The notes: generated by a model not told the origin, from the letters alone. A stretch of DNA of 5,542 nt from Candidatus Nanohalarchaeota archaeon (GCA_003660905.1 QMVB01000062.1:1-5542); one strand, 5' to 3'; shown: positions 1 through 5,542, numbered from the stretch's first letter. Program-made: numbers and translations.

Positions 1-1
1 A

Positions 2-2572
2 GGTTCAGGAACAGACACTGACGGGACAATAGCATCTTACAAATGGGCATTCGGAGATGGATACACTTCAACAATCCAGTCTCCCTCCCATAGTTACATG
101 AACGCAGGGACATACACAGCTGCTCTTACTGTAACAGATGACAAAGGGGCGACTGGGCATGATAATATAACTATATCTGTTTCTTCTATTGCAGAAATTA
201 TTATTAATGCTGATTTTTCTAATACTAAGGACGTTCTTGATGATGGAAAAGCATGGGAGAGATTTGAGAATGATATTAAGAATTGCTCCCCAAATACAAA
301 TAGTTATAGATGCACTACCAGCGATACTCCTCAAGAAATATCAATTGATAAAGAAGCTTTTGTAAATTCCGGCTCTACTGGTTATTGCGGAAAAGCAGGG
401 ATAAAACAAGTCATAACTATTCCTTTTGATGCAAAATATTTAAAGTTTGATGCCAAAGCTTACAAAACTTATTGGGGAGGTCTTTCAGGAATAAAAATAA
501 ATGATGAGTGGATATATATATTTCAAGGTGAAGGAGGCAAGTCTAACGCATGGAATTGGCAAACTTACCAGATAGATATTTCAAAATATGCAGGACAAAC
601 AGTTGATTTAAAAATAATTATTGAAGACTTGAGCGGAAGTTGGTGCAATATGGGTGATCATGATGTTTGGATAAGAGCAGATAACTTTGAAATTATTCTG
701 GAATCCACCAAAGATACCACCCCGCCTAATACAATCTTGAATGCTTATTATCCCAACCCTACCGAGGACAATACGCCTACTTATACAGGAATAGCAACAG
801 ACGCCCAATCTAATGTAGTTGATATCGAATACAGAATAAATAGCGGTTCCTGGATAAATGTTGATTCCTTTACTCCGGCTAAAACAGTTAAATTCAGCTT
901 CACTTCTTCTGCTTTATCCGATGGAAAATACACCTTTCAAACCCGGGCTAAAGATGCTGCGGGCAATTGGCAAACTTCTTATAGTATGGATATTTTGACT
1001 ATCTCGAGCAACAAAATAAATGAAAAAGAATCAGGCAAATATACAGGCAGGCAGGCATTTTTAATATCTGACGAGAACTGGAAAGATGTTTTGACTCTGG
1101 TGCCTGTTGCAGTCTGGACAGATAATAGCAGCAATGTGCATAAACATCCTTTGCTGGTATATCACAGAGAGGGAAATGCTTTTGATGCAGATTCAATAAT
1201 ATTTTTCTTCCAGCAATACAATCCAGATTCCCTGAAACTAATCGGTGCCACTCCAACAGAGTTAGACAACCTTCTTATTGCTTCACCTGCACTGGGAGCA
1301 GGGCTATCTGCCAGCCAGATTAAAAGAATTTCTACCGACAGCTATCTTTCTTACTGGAAAACATACAAGGATGTTGTTTATATGGAAAACAATTACAGTA
1401 TGGCTTTGATGGCTTCTGCTTATGCATCGCTTATAAATGCTCCATTGATTATCAAAGGATATAATGACAATATAAATTTATCTGCGGTCAATGTCATTTG
1501 CATTGGAAGTCCTTATTCTTCGTGCAATGAAAAATACAATCTAGAGCAATTGCAGAAAAAATATCTTTTAGATGCCGGAACAAATAAGGTGATTCTTCTC
1601 AATCCAAATGATTTGAGCATAAAAGAAGATATAGCCATGTATCCGGAAAAATCAGGCAATAAAGTCAATGAAGTGTACAGTAAAAATTCTATGGCGGCGC
1701 CTATATTGGCAGCAGCAAGGCATGAGATTATAATAAGCGCAAGTTCAACAAACTATACCGATATAAATACTTTTCTCAAGGACAAAATCAGCAATATAGG
1801 AATAAATGCAAAATATCTTACTATAATTGCGGCGCCAAATGCCATACCTTTGAGGAAGCAAGAAGCAGATTGTAGAGGTTATTCAAATTTTAGATCTCTT
1901 GACCATGGTGTATATGCAGATATAAATGAAGACTATATGCCTGACTTATATGCAGGAAGAATACAAGGCATGACTCTTTCTGATGTCAGCGGATACCTTG
2001 CAAGAGATTTGTTTTACAGTGATCTGCAAACAACAGATAATATGATATTTATGGCAAGTTCATTTTCGAGCATGATATCGCAGGCAAAAAGATGGTCAGC
2101 TAAATTCAACCAGAGCGGATATAATGCAACACACCATACTGAATCAAGTTCTTGCTATCAATTCAGCGCCGACGAATGGAAAAACAACCAGTTGATTAGC
2201 TATCAGGATCACGGTTCAAGTGGATGGGCAGGCATATCCTCCAGAAACATCCCCTACCTGAACAACTCTCTTGTCTTCAATGATGCCTGTTCTACCTGCT
2301 CTAGTTATAATGCGTACAGTTTTTGCAATAGTGTAATAAGAAAAGGAGGACTTATGCATGTCGGTGCTGTCGGCATTGCATGGACAGGCAATAAAATATA
2401 TTATAAAACCATGAACACCATTTATTATTATAATAAAACGATAGGCGAAGCATTTAAGGACGGGTGTGCAAAAGGATCTTATACTAGTAGTTATCGACGG
2501 ATGACAACTCTATTAGGCGATCCTGCTCTTCACATAACTCCGCATCATCTATTGAGTTCAAAACTTACTTAA
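2..2572 (+). CDS. Secreted multidomain surface protein with C25 (gingipain-like) cysteine peptidase domain, 5'-partial
   Basis: The 5' end lies outside the window: the frame is open from base 2 and already encodes a PKD domain, so the ATG at 98 is internal. Residues here are numbered from base 2 (856 aa). Residues 1-61 are a PKD domain (DTDGTIASYKWAFGDG, then GTYTAALTVTDDKGATG). Residues about 63-235 look like a jelly-roll carbohydrate-binding module (FDAKAYKTYWGG, IDISKYAGQTVDLKI, ADNFEI). About 239-334 is an Ig-like domain (TPPNT, DGKYTFQTRAKDAAGNW). From about 349 to the end is a C25-type alpha/beta peptidase region: NYSMALMASAYAS, then YADINEDYMPDLYAGRI at 638-654, YQDHGSSGW with candidate catalytic His737, FNDACSTC with candidate nucleophile Cys763, and GDPALHI near the C-terminus. 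The His-Cys order matches gingipains. There is no C-terminal membrane helix, LPXTG or Bacteroidetes type IX sorting domain, so the protein is probably released or held by binding. Twelve cysteines after base 98 would allow disulfides. Family confidence is good; activity and substrate are unknown. Confidence 0.8.
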   Translation, partial: GSGTDTDGTIASYKWAFGDGYTSTIQSPSHSYMNAGTYTAALTVTDDKGATGHDNITISVSSIAEIIINADFSNTKDVLDDGKAWERFENDIKNCSPNTNSYRCTTSDTPQEISIDKEAFVNSGSTGYCGKAGIKQVITIPFDAKYLKFDAKAYKTYWGGLSGIKINDEWIYIFQGEGGKSNAWNWQTYQIDISKYAGQTVDLKIIIEDLSGSWCNMGDHDVWIRADNFEIILESTKDTTPPNTILNAYYPNPTEDNTPTYTGIATDAQSNVVDIEYRINSGSWINVDSFTPAKTVKFSFTSSALSDGKYTFQTRAKDAAGNWQTSYSMDILTISSNKINEKESGKYTGRQAFLISDENWKDVLTLVPVAVWTDNSSNVHKHPLLVYHREGNAFDADSIIFFFQQYNPDSLKLIGATPTELDNLLIASPALGAGLSASQIKRISTDSYLSYWKTYKDVVYMENNYSMALMASAYASLINAPLIIKGYNDNINLSAVNVICIGSPYSSCNEKYNLEQLQKKYLLDAGTNKVILLNPNDLSIKEDIAMYPEKSGNKVNEVYSKNSMAAPILAAARHEIIISASSTNYTDINTFLKDKISNIGINAKYLTIIAAPNAIPLRKQEADCRGYSNFRSLDHGVYADINEDYMPDLYAGRIQGMTLSDVSGYLARDLFYSDLQTTDNMIFMASSFSSMISQAKRWSAKFNQSGYNATHHTESSSCYQFSADEWKNNQLISYQDHGSSGWAGISSRNIPYLNNSLVFNDACSTCSSYNAYSFCNSVIRKGGLMHVGAVGIAWTGNKIYYKTMNTIYYYNKTIGEAFKDGCAKGSYTSSYRRMTTLLGDPALHITPHHLLSSKLT

Positions 2573-2585
2573 AATAAATGATAAT

Positions 2586-3506
2586 ATGGTATTAGATAAA
2601 AATTTCAAAAAAATTGCATTGTTTTTGACAGTGCTTTGCCTGCTATGCGCAGGTCCGGTGTATGCATTAAATATAGATGCATCTATAGATGTAAAAAAAC
2701 AGTTCACGAAAGGTGAAATGATAGAATTTTATTACAACATAAGTTCTGATAAGCCTGTAAATCTTCAGATAATACCGCATATAACCTGTCCGGATGCGCC
2801 GCAGATGATGCTCGAACTTATTCCTGTAGAGCTTAATGCAGGGAACAACTACTTTTATTCCGGGACATATTCTTACATAGAAGTTAAGGACATATCTCCC
2901 CAAAAATGCATTGCCTCTATTACATCAGAAGATATATCCATTGATGAAAAAAAAGAATTTGAAGTGGTTATTGAACCAAAATTTGAAATAAAGGCACATA
3001 TATCAAAAGATGCAGACCGTGCTGTCAAATCAAAGATTTTTACTCAGAATGAAAATATATATATAAGTTATGAATCAGATGCCGGCAGTCTGCCGAAGGC
3101 GACGGCAATTCTTACATATCCAGACAAAAAGACAGAGGAGATAACCTTGCCGGTTTCAATAAATCCTGTACAGATAGGAACATATTCTCTGCAGATTACA
3201 GCAACTCTCTCGGGATACCAGGATGCAGTTGCATACACTGAGTTTGCGGTCATCAAAGAAGAATCTGAAATAGAAACAGAGACTGTAATCTGCAACAACA
3301 ACCTTATATGCGAGGCAGGAGAAACATACAGCAATTGCCCCAATGACTGCAAAGAGCAAAAAAGAAGTGTTGAAGAAGCAGCAGATTATATTAATAAAGA
3401 TAATATTGCGCTAAAAGATGAAGAAACAGGAACAGGCATCGGATTGTATCTGTTAATAATTTTGGTTGCTGTGGCAGTTATGTTTACAATGGCAAAGAAG
3501 AAGTAA
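2586..3506 (+). CDS. Membrane-anchored extracellular protein with two beta-sandwich domains and a four-cysteine motif
   Basis: This 306-aa protein starts at the ATG at 2586, 13 nt after the peptidase stop, which suggests co-transcription. That start gives an intact signal peptide: KNFKK, a hydrophobic core (IALFLTVLCLLCAG) and a likely cleavage after VYA at residue 27. Residues about 28-130 and 131-223 look like two Ig/macroglobulin-type beta-sandwich domains; the second has TAILTYPDKK, PVSINPVQIGTYSLQITA and a closing TEFAVI strand. Residues 236-255 form a C-x5-C-x8-C-x3-C motif with GETYSNCPNDC, a pattern recurrent in archaeal surface proteins and sometimes likened to calcium-binding loops. 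A charged linker leads to a helix at about 284-302 (GLYLLIILVAVAVMF) and a short AKKK cytoplasmic tail. The topology is therefore outside domains, one helix, tiny inner tail. No enzymatic motif is visible. It may tether or assist the neighbouring protease, which is inference from adjacency. No Shine-Dalgarno site is visible. The exact family is not recognised. Confidence 0.85.
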   Translation: MVLDKNFKKIALFLTVLCLLCAGPVYALNIDASIDVKKQFTKGEMIEFYYNISSDKPVNLQIIPHITCPDAPQMMLELIPVELNAGNNYFYSGTYSYIEVKDISPQKCIASITSEDISIDEKKEFEVVIEPKFEIKAHISKDADRAVKSKIFTQNENIYISYESDAGSLPKATAILTYPDKKTEEITLPVSINPVQIGTYSLQITATLSGYQDAVAYTEFAVIKEESEIETETVICNNNLICEAGETYSNCPNDCKEQKRSVEEAADYINKDNIALKDEETGTGIGLYLLIILVAVAVMFTMAKKK

Positions 3507-3557
3507 ATGGATTAAAATCCTATTTATAGTCCGAATCTTAATAATGCAAAAATAATC

Positions 3558-3630
3558 CACAAGATTCTTTTACCCCGTTAGATAAATGCCCTTAATATGA
3601 TATCTAACGGAGTGGAATTATCACAAGATT
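3558..3630. repeat. 10-bp inverted repeat flanked by a 9-bp direct repeat (possible miniature element)
   Basis: CACAAGATT occurs at 3558-3566 and again at 3622-3630. Between the copies are 55 bp containing a perfect inverted repeat: CCGTTAGATA at 3575-3584 and TATCTAACGG at 3601-3610, with a 16-nt spacer. Pairing resumes weakly outside one mismatch (A3572-C3573 with G3612-T3613). The layout resembles a very short element flanked by a target-site duplication. It could equally be a terminator-like hairpin about 70 nt after the surface-protein gene, although no T-tract directly follows the stem. Confidence 0.45.
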
Positions 3631-3734
3631 AAAATAAAAAAAGCTCGTGGAAATCTCTGCCACTTTAGATAATATGTAACCTAAGTTTGACACATAACTA
3701 AATTATTATTTTTTCACAATATTTTAAATATAGA

Positions 3735-3884
3735 ATTTGACAGTTGGGGGTATTTTCAACAAAAATCAATCAAAATATGTTTTTTTATCGAATTTTAGCT
3801 TCCAAAAAGAGGATTTGTGACCAATAACGAGTAATTATTGCATAAATTCTATTGAAAAAGTCTGTTTTTTGCAAACTGTCAAAT
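3735..3884. repeat. 11-bp inverted repeat bounding a 150-bp segment
   Basis: ATTTGACAGTT at 3735-3745 is matched exactly by its reverse complement AACTGTCAAAT at 3874-3884. Beyond the 11 bp the two ends diverge (GGGGGTATTTT inside the left end; TGCAAAAAACAG inside the right end, read from outside). The enclosed sequence has no coding potential that I can see. Terminal inverted repeats on a short non-coding segment suggest a MITE-like remnant, but no clear target-site duplication flanks it, so the mobile-element reading is weak. Confidence 0.4.
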
Positions 3885-3896
3885 AGGTTTTCCTGC

Positions 3897-3946
3897 CTTG
3901 TTTGGTATCAAACTATCAAAGTTGGGATATAAACCATACCAACAAG
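3897..3946. repeat. Imperfect inverted repeat (potential stem-loop)
   Basis: CTTGTTTGGTAT at 3897-3908 pairs with ATACCAACAAG at 3936-3946 along 11 base pairs with a single bulged T. The loop is 27 nt. A stem this long in AT-rich DNA is notable. It could be an RNA hairpin downstream of the minus-strand micropeptide frame or a transposon-end structure. No T-tract adjoins it on the minus strand, so a simple terminator is not clearly indicated. Confidence 0.4.
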
Positions 3947-3960
3947 TGCGGAATTATCAG

Positions 3961-4047
3961 TCAATGAAGACCGATGATATAGCCGGCAGTTGTTGCAAGG
4001 CATGCGACAACAACGCTAATTGCAAATTGCTTTAATTTTGCGTTCAT
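3961..4047 (-). CDS. Putative 28-aa single-helix membrane micropeptide
   Basis: The minus-strand ATG at 4047-4045 opens a 28-codon frame ending in TGA at 3963-3961. The peptide begins MNAKLKQ, with lysines 4 and 6, continues as an uninterrupted hydrophobic stretch (residues 8-27, FAISVVVACLATTAGYIIGL) and ends in His. This is the pattern of a single transmembrane helix with positive residues inside, or of an isolated signal-peptide-like segment. It lies 47 nt downstream of the thioredoxin reductase on the same strand and has its own TATA-like box centred 25 nt upstream of the ATG, as expected for a leaderless archaeal mRNA. No homologue is recognised. One alternative is the head of a decayed exported protein: another minus-strand frame stays open through the stop and continues to a TGA at about 3908. 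At this length chance remains possible. Confidence 0.4.
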   Translation of the reverse strand: MNAKLKQFAISVVVACLATTAGYIIGLH

Positions 4048-4048
4048 A

Positions 4049-4060
4049 GTTTATATAAAC
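4049..4060. promoter_or_regulatory. Perfect 12-bp palindrome GTTTATATAAAC next to the micropeptide start
   Basis: GTTTATATAAAC is its own reverse complement and ends one base before the micropeptide ATG on the minus strand. It lies between the proposed TATA box and the start codon, where archaeal repressors often bind. It could instead be a TATA box itself, in which case transcription would begin inside the micropeptide frame and argue against that gene. Confidence 0.35.
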
Positions 4061-4066
4061 CAGAGA

Positions 4067-4076
4067 AATATAAAAA
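4067..4076 (-). promoter_or_regulatory. TATA-like box for the micropeptide frame
   Basis: Read on the minus strand, this is TTTTTATATT. Its core spans -29 to -22 from the A of the ATG at 4047. That spacing predicts a transcript starting at or near the ATG, that is, a leaderless mRNA. The upstream BRE is not distinctive. Confidence 0.4.
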
Positions 4077-4094
4077 GTTCAGGAAAACAAACAA
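4071..4094 (-). terminator. T-rich tract after the thioredoxin reductase stop
   Basis: On the minus strand the bases directly after the stop contain TTGTTTGTTTT and then CTTTTT. Archaeal RNA polymerase terminates at oligo-T tracts without needing a hairpin, so this is a plausible end for the reductase transcript. The runs are short and interrupted, and the last one overlaps the proposed TATA box of the next frame, so read-through into the micropeptide is also possible. Confidence 0.3.
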
Positions 4095-5039
4095 TCATGC
4101 TCCGCTATGCTTATTCTTTAAGATATACTTATATGCAGAAAGTGCCGCAATTGCGCCCTGCCCGCAGGCAGTAACCAGCTGCCTTAATGGTGTATCTGTA
4201 ACATCTCCTGCTGCATACAGCCCTTCTATATTTGTATTGCAGTATTTATCCACTTTTATTTCCTTTTTTTCCGTTAGCTTGAGGTCAAGATCATCCAGAA
4301 AATAGATTGAAGGAACAGCGCCTATTTCAATAAAGACACCTTCGACATCAAGTTTTTTGCTTCCATTGTATTCCCTATCCAGTTCAATTGATTCAAGCAG
4401 GTTCGTTCCGTTGAATTTTATTGCATTTGTGTTGTATATCACTTCTATTTTTTTGTTTTTTAGCACATGGTCAATATTTATCGGCTCCCCGCCCAGTTTT
4501 GGTCCCCGGTATATCTGATAGACCTGCTTTGCGTGCTCTGAAAGCAAAAGTGCTGCCTGGCATGCAGAATCAGCCCCGCCGATTATAGCCACATTCTTGT
4601 TGGCAAATATGGGAGCATCGCATGTTGCGCAATAAGAGACACCTTTGCCGCTGAATTTTTTCTCCCCCTCTATGCTCAATTTTCTTTTTTTTGTTCCGCA
4701 GGCAACAATGACCGCATTAGCATATATCTGTTTTTTGTCATCCATTGTTATGCAGAAGCGGTCTTTGCACTTTTTTACTGAAACAATTTCTTTTGACAAT
4801 ATAGGTATATTAAGCAAATCAACACTTTCCCTGAATTTTTTCATCAGTTCCATCCCGTTTATTGAAACAAAGCCAGGATAGTTTTCAATATCATGCGCTT
4901 CAACAATGACTCCGCCAAAAAAAGAGCCGATTATAATCGTATTTAGCTTATATCGTCCTGCATACAGTCCGCTCGTAAGTCCTGAGCACCCGGAACCAAT
5001 GATTGCCAAATCATAATTTTTTTCTATTTTTCTCTCCAT
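4095..5039 (-). CDS. trxB: Thioredoxin reductase-like FAD disulfide oxidoreductase with atypical NAD(P)H site
   Basis: This 314-aa cytoplasmic flavoprotein has the usual length of low-molecular-weight thioredoxin reductases, which reduce thioredoxin-like proteins through FAD and an active-site disulfide. The first Rossmann motif is GSGCSG at 15-20 (normally GxGPAG), followed by ENYPGF at 52-57. The redox pair is C137-A-T-C140, in GKGVSYCATCDAP where DG is more usual after the second Cys. The second nucleotide motif is GGADSA at 154-159 instead of GGGDSA or GGGNTA. YAAGDV at 275-280 and RQLVTACGQGAIAA close the FAD domain. The HRRxxxR stretch that binds the NADPH 2'-phosphate is replaced by IYRGPKLGGEP at 176-186, so NADPH use is doubtful. 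Thermoplasma acidophilum has a reductase of this family known not to use NADPH, a possible parallel. The start follows an AT-rich TATA-like element and no Shine-Dalgarno site is seen. No thioredoxin gene lies beside it. Confidence 0.9.
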   Translation of the reverse strand: MERKIEKNYDLAIIGSGCSGLTSGLYAGRYKLNTIIIGSFFGGVIVEAHDIENYPGFVSINGMELMKKFRESVDLLNIPILSKEIVSVKKCKDRFCITMDDKKQIYANAVIVACGTKKRKLSIEGEKKFSGKGVSYCATCDAPIFANKNVAIIGGADSACQAALLLSEHAKQVYQIYRGPKLGGEPINIDHVLKNKKIEVIYNTNAIKFNGTNLLESIELDREYNGSKKLDVEGVFIEIGAVPSIYFLDDLDLKLTEKKEIKVDKYCNTNIEGLYAAGDVTDTPLRQLVTACGQGAIAALSAYKYILKNKHSGA

Positions 5040-5058
5040 ACCTATAATATAACCAAAG

Positions 5059-5072
5059 ATTAATAAATATTT
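5059..5072. promoter_or_regulatory. Shared TATA-like element for divergent leaderless genes
   Basis: The 48-bp gap between the divergent starts at 5039 and 5088 has ATTAATAAATATTT at its centre. On the minus strand TTTATTAAT covers -28 to -20 from the reductase ATG; on the plus strand TTAATAAATA covers -28 to -19 from the lipoprotein ATG. Both fit the archaeal TATA position for transcripts starting at or near the start codon. The two pre-initiation complexes would overlap, so expression of the genes may be mutually exclusive or coordinated. Confidence 0.5.
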
Positions 5073-5087
5073 AATTTTTAATTAAAT

Positions 5088-5542
5088 ATGAATACAAAAA
5101 AAGGAGTAATTGTTTTGAGTTTGCTGCTCCTTGTATTTTTAATTAATGGATGCGCAAAACAAACCCATCACCCAATAACAGGGGTTGTTATAGATGATGT
5201 CCAGATTCATCCAGAAAAGTCATATGGTGGCGAGGATGTTGGAATTTCTGTTCTTGTAAAAAATATCGGCGCTATTTCTGCAGATGACATTGAAGTGAGC
5301 TTAAAGGAAGATGGTTTTAGCTCGGCAGGAAATGTGTATATAGATTATCTTGAAGGCATAGCAAAAGGCAGGATAAGCGCCAACCAGGACATTGCCGAAT
5401 GGAGCGTCACTGCGAATGAAAACGAGAATCCCTTTGATATAAAATACAGACCTTCTGTAAAAGCATGCTATCATTATCAGACAAAAGCAATAATAAAGAT
5501 AAAATCAATGCCTCTTGAGGAATACAGAATACTTCAGCAAAG
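5088..5542 (+). CDS. Lipoprotein with CARDB/Ig-like extracellular domain, 3'-partial
   Basis: The frame opens at ATG 5088 and stays open to the window edge (151 full codons). It begins MNTKKG, then a hydrophobic segment (VIVLSLLLLVFLI) and a lipobox I19-N20-G21-C22, so Cys22 is the likely lipid-modified residue at the outer face of the membrane. Asn at -2 is unusual but tolerated. The mature part carries a beta-sandwich pattern like CARDB or NEW3-type adhesion domains: DVGISVLVKNIGAISADDIE (an extracellular strand pair around NxG), then SLKEDGF, and later ACYHYQTKAIIKIKS, where a C-Y-x-Y-x-T-strand closes the domain. The specific family and partner are unknown. It is divergent from the reductase and probably shares its promoter region. 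The ATG choice is supported by the signal peptide that follows at once and by the TATA-like element 25 nt upstream. Confidence 0.8.
   Translation, partial: MNTKKGVIVLSLLLLVFLINGCAKQTHHPITGVVIDDVQIHPEKSYGGEDVGISVLVKNIGAISADDIEVSLKEDGFSSAGNVYIDYLEGIAKGRISANQDIAEWSVTANENENPFDIKYRPSVKACYHYQTKAIIKIKSMPLEEYRILQQ

Larger units (their letters stand above)
3507..3960. other. Non-coding intergenic stretch with clustered repeats, possible decayed mobile elements
   Basis: I found no credible gene on either strand in this 454-base stretch; stops are frequent in every frame and no translated piece resembles a known family. It is AT-rich, with T-runs at about 3708-3713 and 3780-3786 that could end transcription from the surface-protein unit. 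It holds several inverted and direct repeats, listed separately, and three copies of TTTGACA or its complement (3686-3692 and 3736-3742 direct, 50 bp apart; 3877-3883 inverted). Such density fits remnants of insertion sequences or miniature elements, but no transposase fragment was recognised. Confidence 0.6.

Noticed and set aside
98..100. ATG at 98 as the true start of the peptidase gene
   Set aside because: The frame is open to base 2 and the upstream codons encode the first half of the same PKD domain, so the start lies before the window.
3068..3359. Two overlapping minus-strand frames inside the anchored-protein gene
   Set aside because: They lie opposite a well-supported coding region, lack domain-like composition, and their translations match no family pattern.
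3509..3520. GGATTAAAATCC as a terminator after the anchored-protein gene
   Set aside because: The stem is only five base pairs with almost no loop and no T-run follows.
3647..3663. GTGG/CCAC short hairpin
   Set aside because: Four base pairs with a 9-nt loop is expected by chance in this length of sequence.
3507..3960. CRISPR array or tRNA in the repeat-rich gap
   Set aside because: The repeats are different from one another, mostly inverted and irregularly spaced, and no cloverleaf could be assembled.
4645..4881. Plus-strand 78-codon frame
   Set aside because: It is antisense to the thioredoxin reductase region carrying conserved motifs and has no features of its own.
4095..5039. Ferredoxin-NADP reductase or AhpF instead of thioredoxin reductase
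   Set aside because: The CATC redox pair excludes the cysteine-free ferredoxin-NADP reductase-like group, and the 314-aa length lacks the N-terminal domain of AhpF.

Overview
The window most likely comes from an archaeon, probably a DPANN-type lineage such as Woesearchaeota/Pacearchaeota or an organism with a similar cell surface. The evidence is indirect. It is AT-rich, uses many ATA, AGA and AAA codons, and no start has a clear Shine-Dalgarno site. Three genes have TATA-like boxes centred about 25 nt upstream of the start codon, the arrangement of archaeal leaderless mRNAs. It also encodes PKD/Ig-type surface proteins, one of them held by a C-terminal membrane helix ending in KKK. No rRNA, tRNA or lineage marker is present, so the taxonomic call is tentative.

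Left part (2-3506, + strand): two exported surface proteins, 13 nt apart. The first is the C-terminal 856 residues of a large secreted protein. It runs from a PKD domain through a jelly-roll carbohydrate-binding-like domain and an Ig-like domain to a gingipain-like (peptidase family C25) catalytic region with a His/Cys dyad. The second is a 306-aa protein with a signal peptide, two beta-sandwich domains, a four-cysteine motif and a C-terminal membrane anchor. They look like one transcription unit for an extracellular protease and a membrane-tethered partner.

Middle (3507-4094): a non-coding stretch rich in short inverted and direct repeats. It includes a 10-bp inverted repeat flanked by a 9-bp direct repeat, an 11-bp inverted repeat spanning exactly 150 bp, and a 12/11-nt imperfect hairpin. 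These suggest decayed or miniature mobile elements. At its right end, on the minus strand, is a possible 28-aa membrane micropeptide gene with a well-placed TATA box and a perfect 12-bp palindrome next to its start.

Right part (4095-5542): a minus-strand thioredoxin reductase-like flavoprotein keeps the FAD motif and the redox CxxC but lacks the usual NADPH-binding HRRxxxR signature. Diverging from it across a 48-bp gap is the start of a lipoprotein gene that runs off the window. An AT-rich near-symmetrical element in the gap is correctly placed to be the TATA box for both genes.
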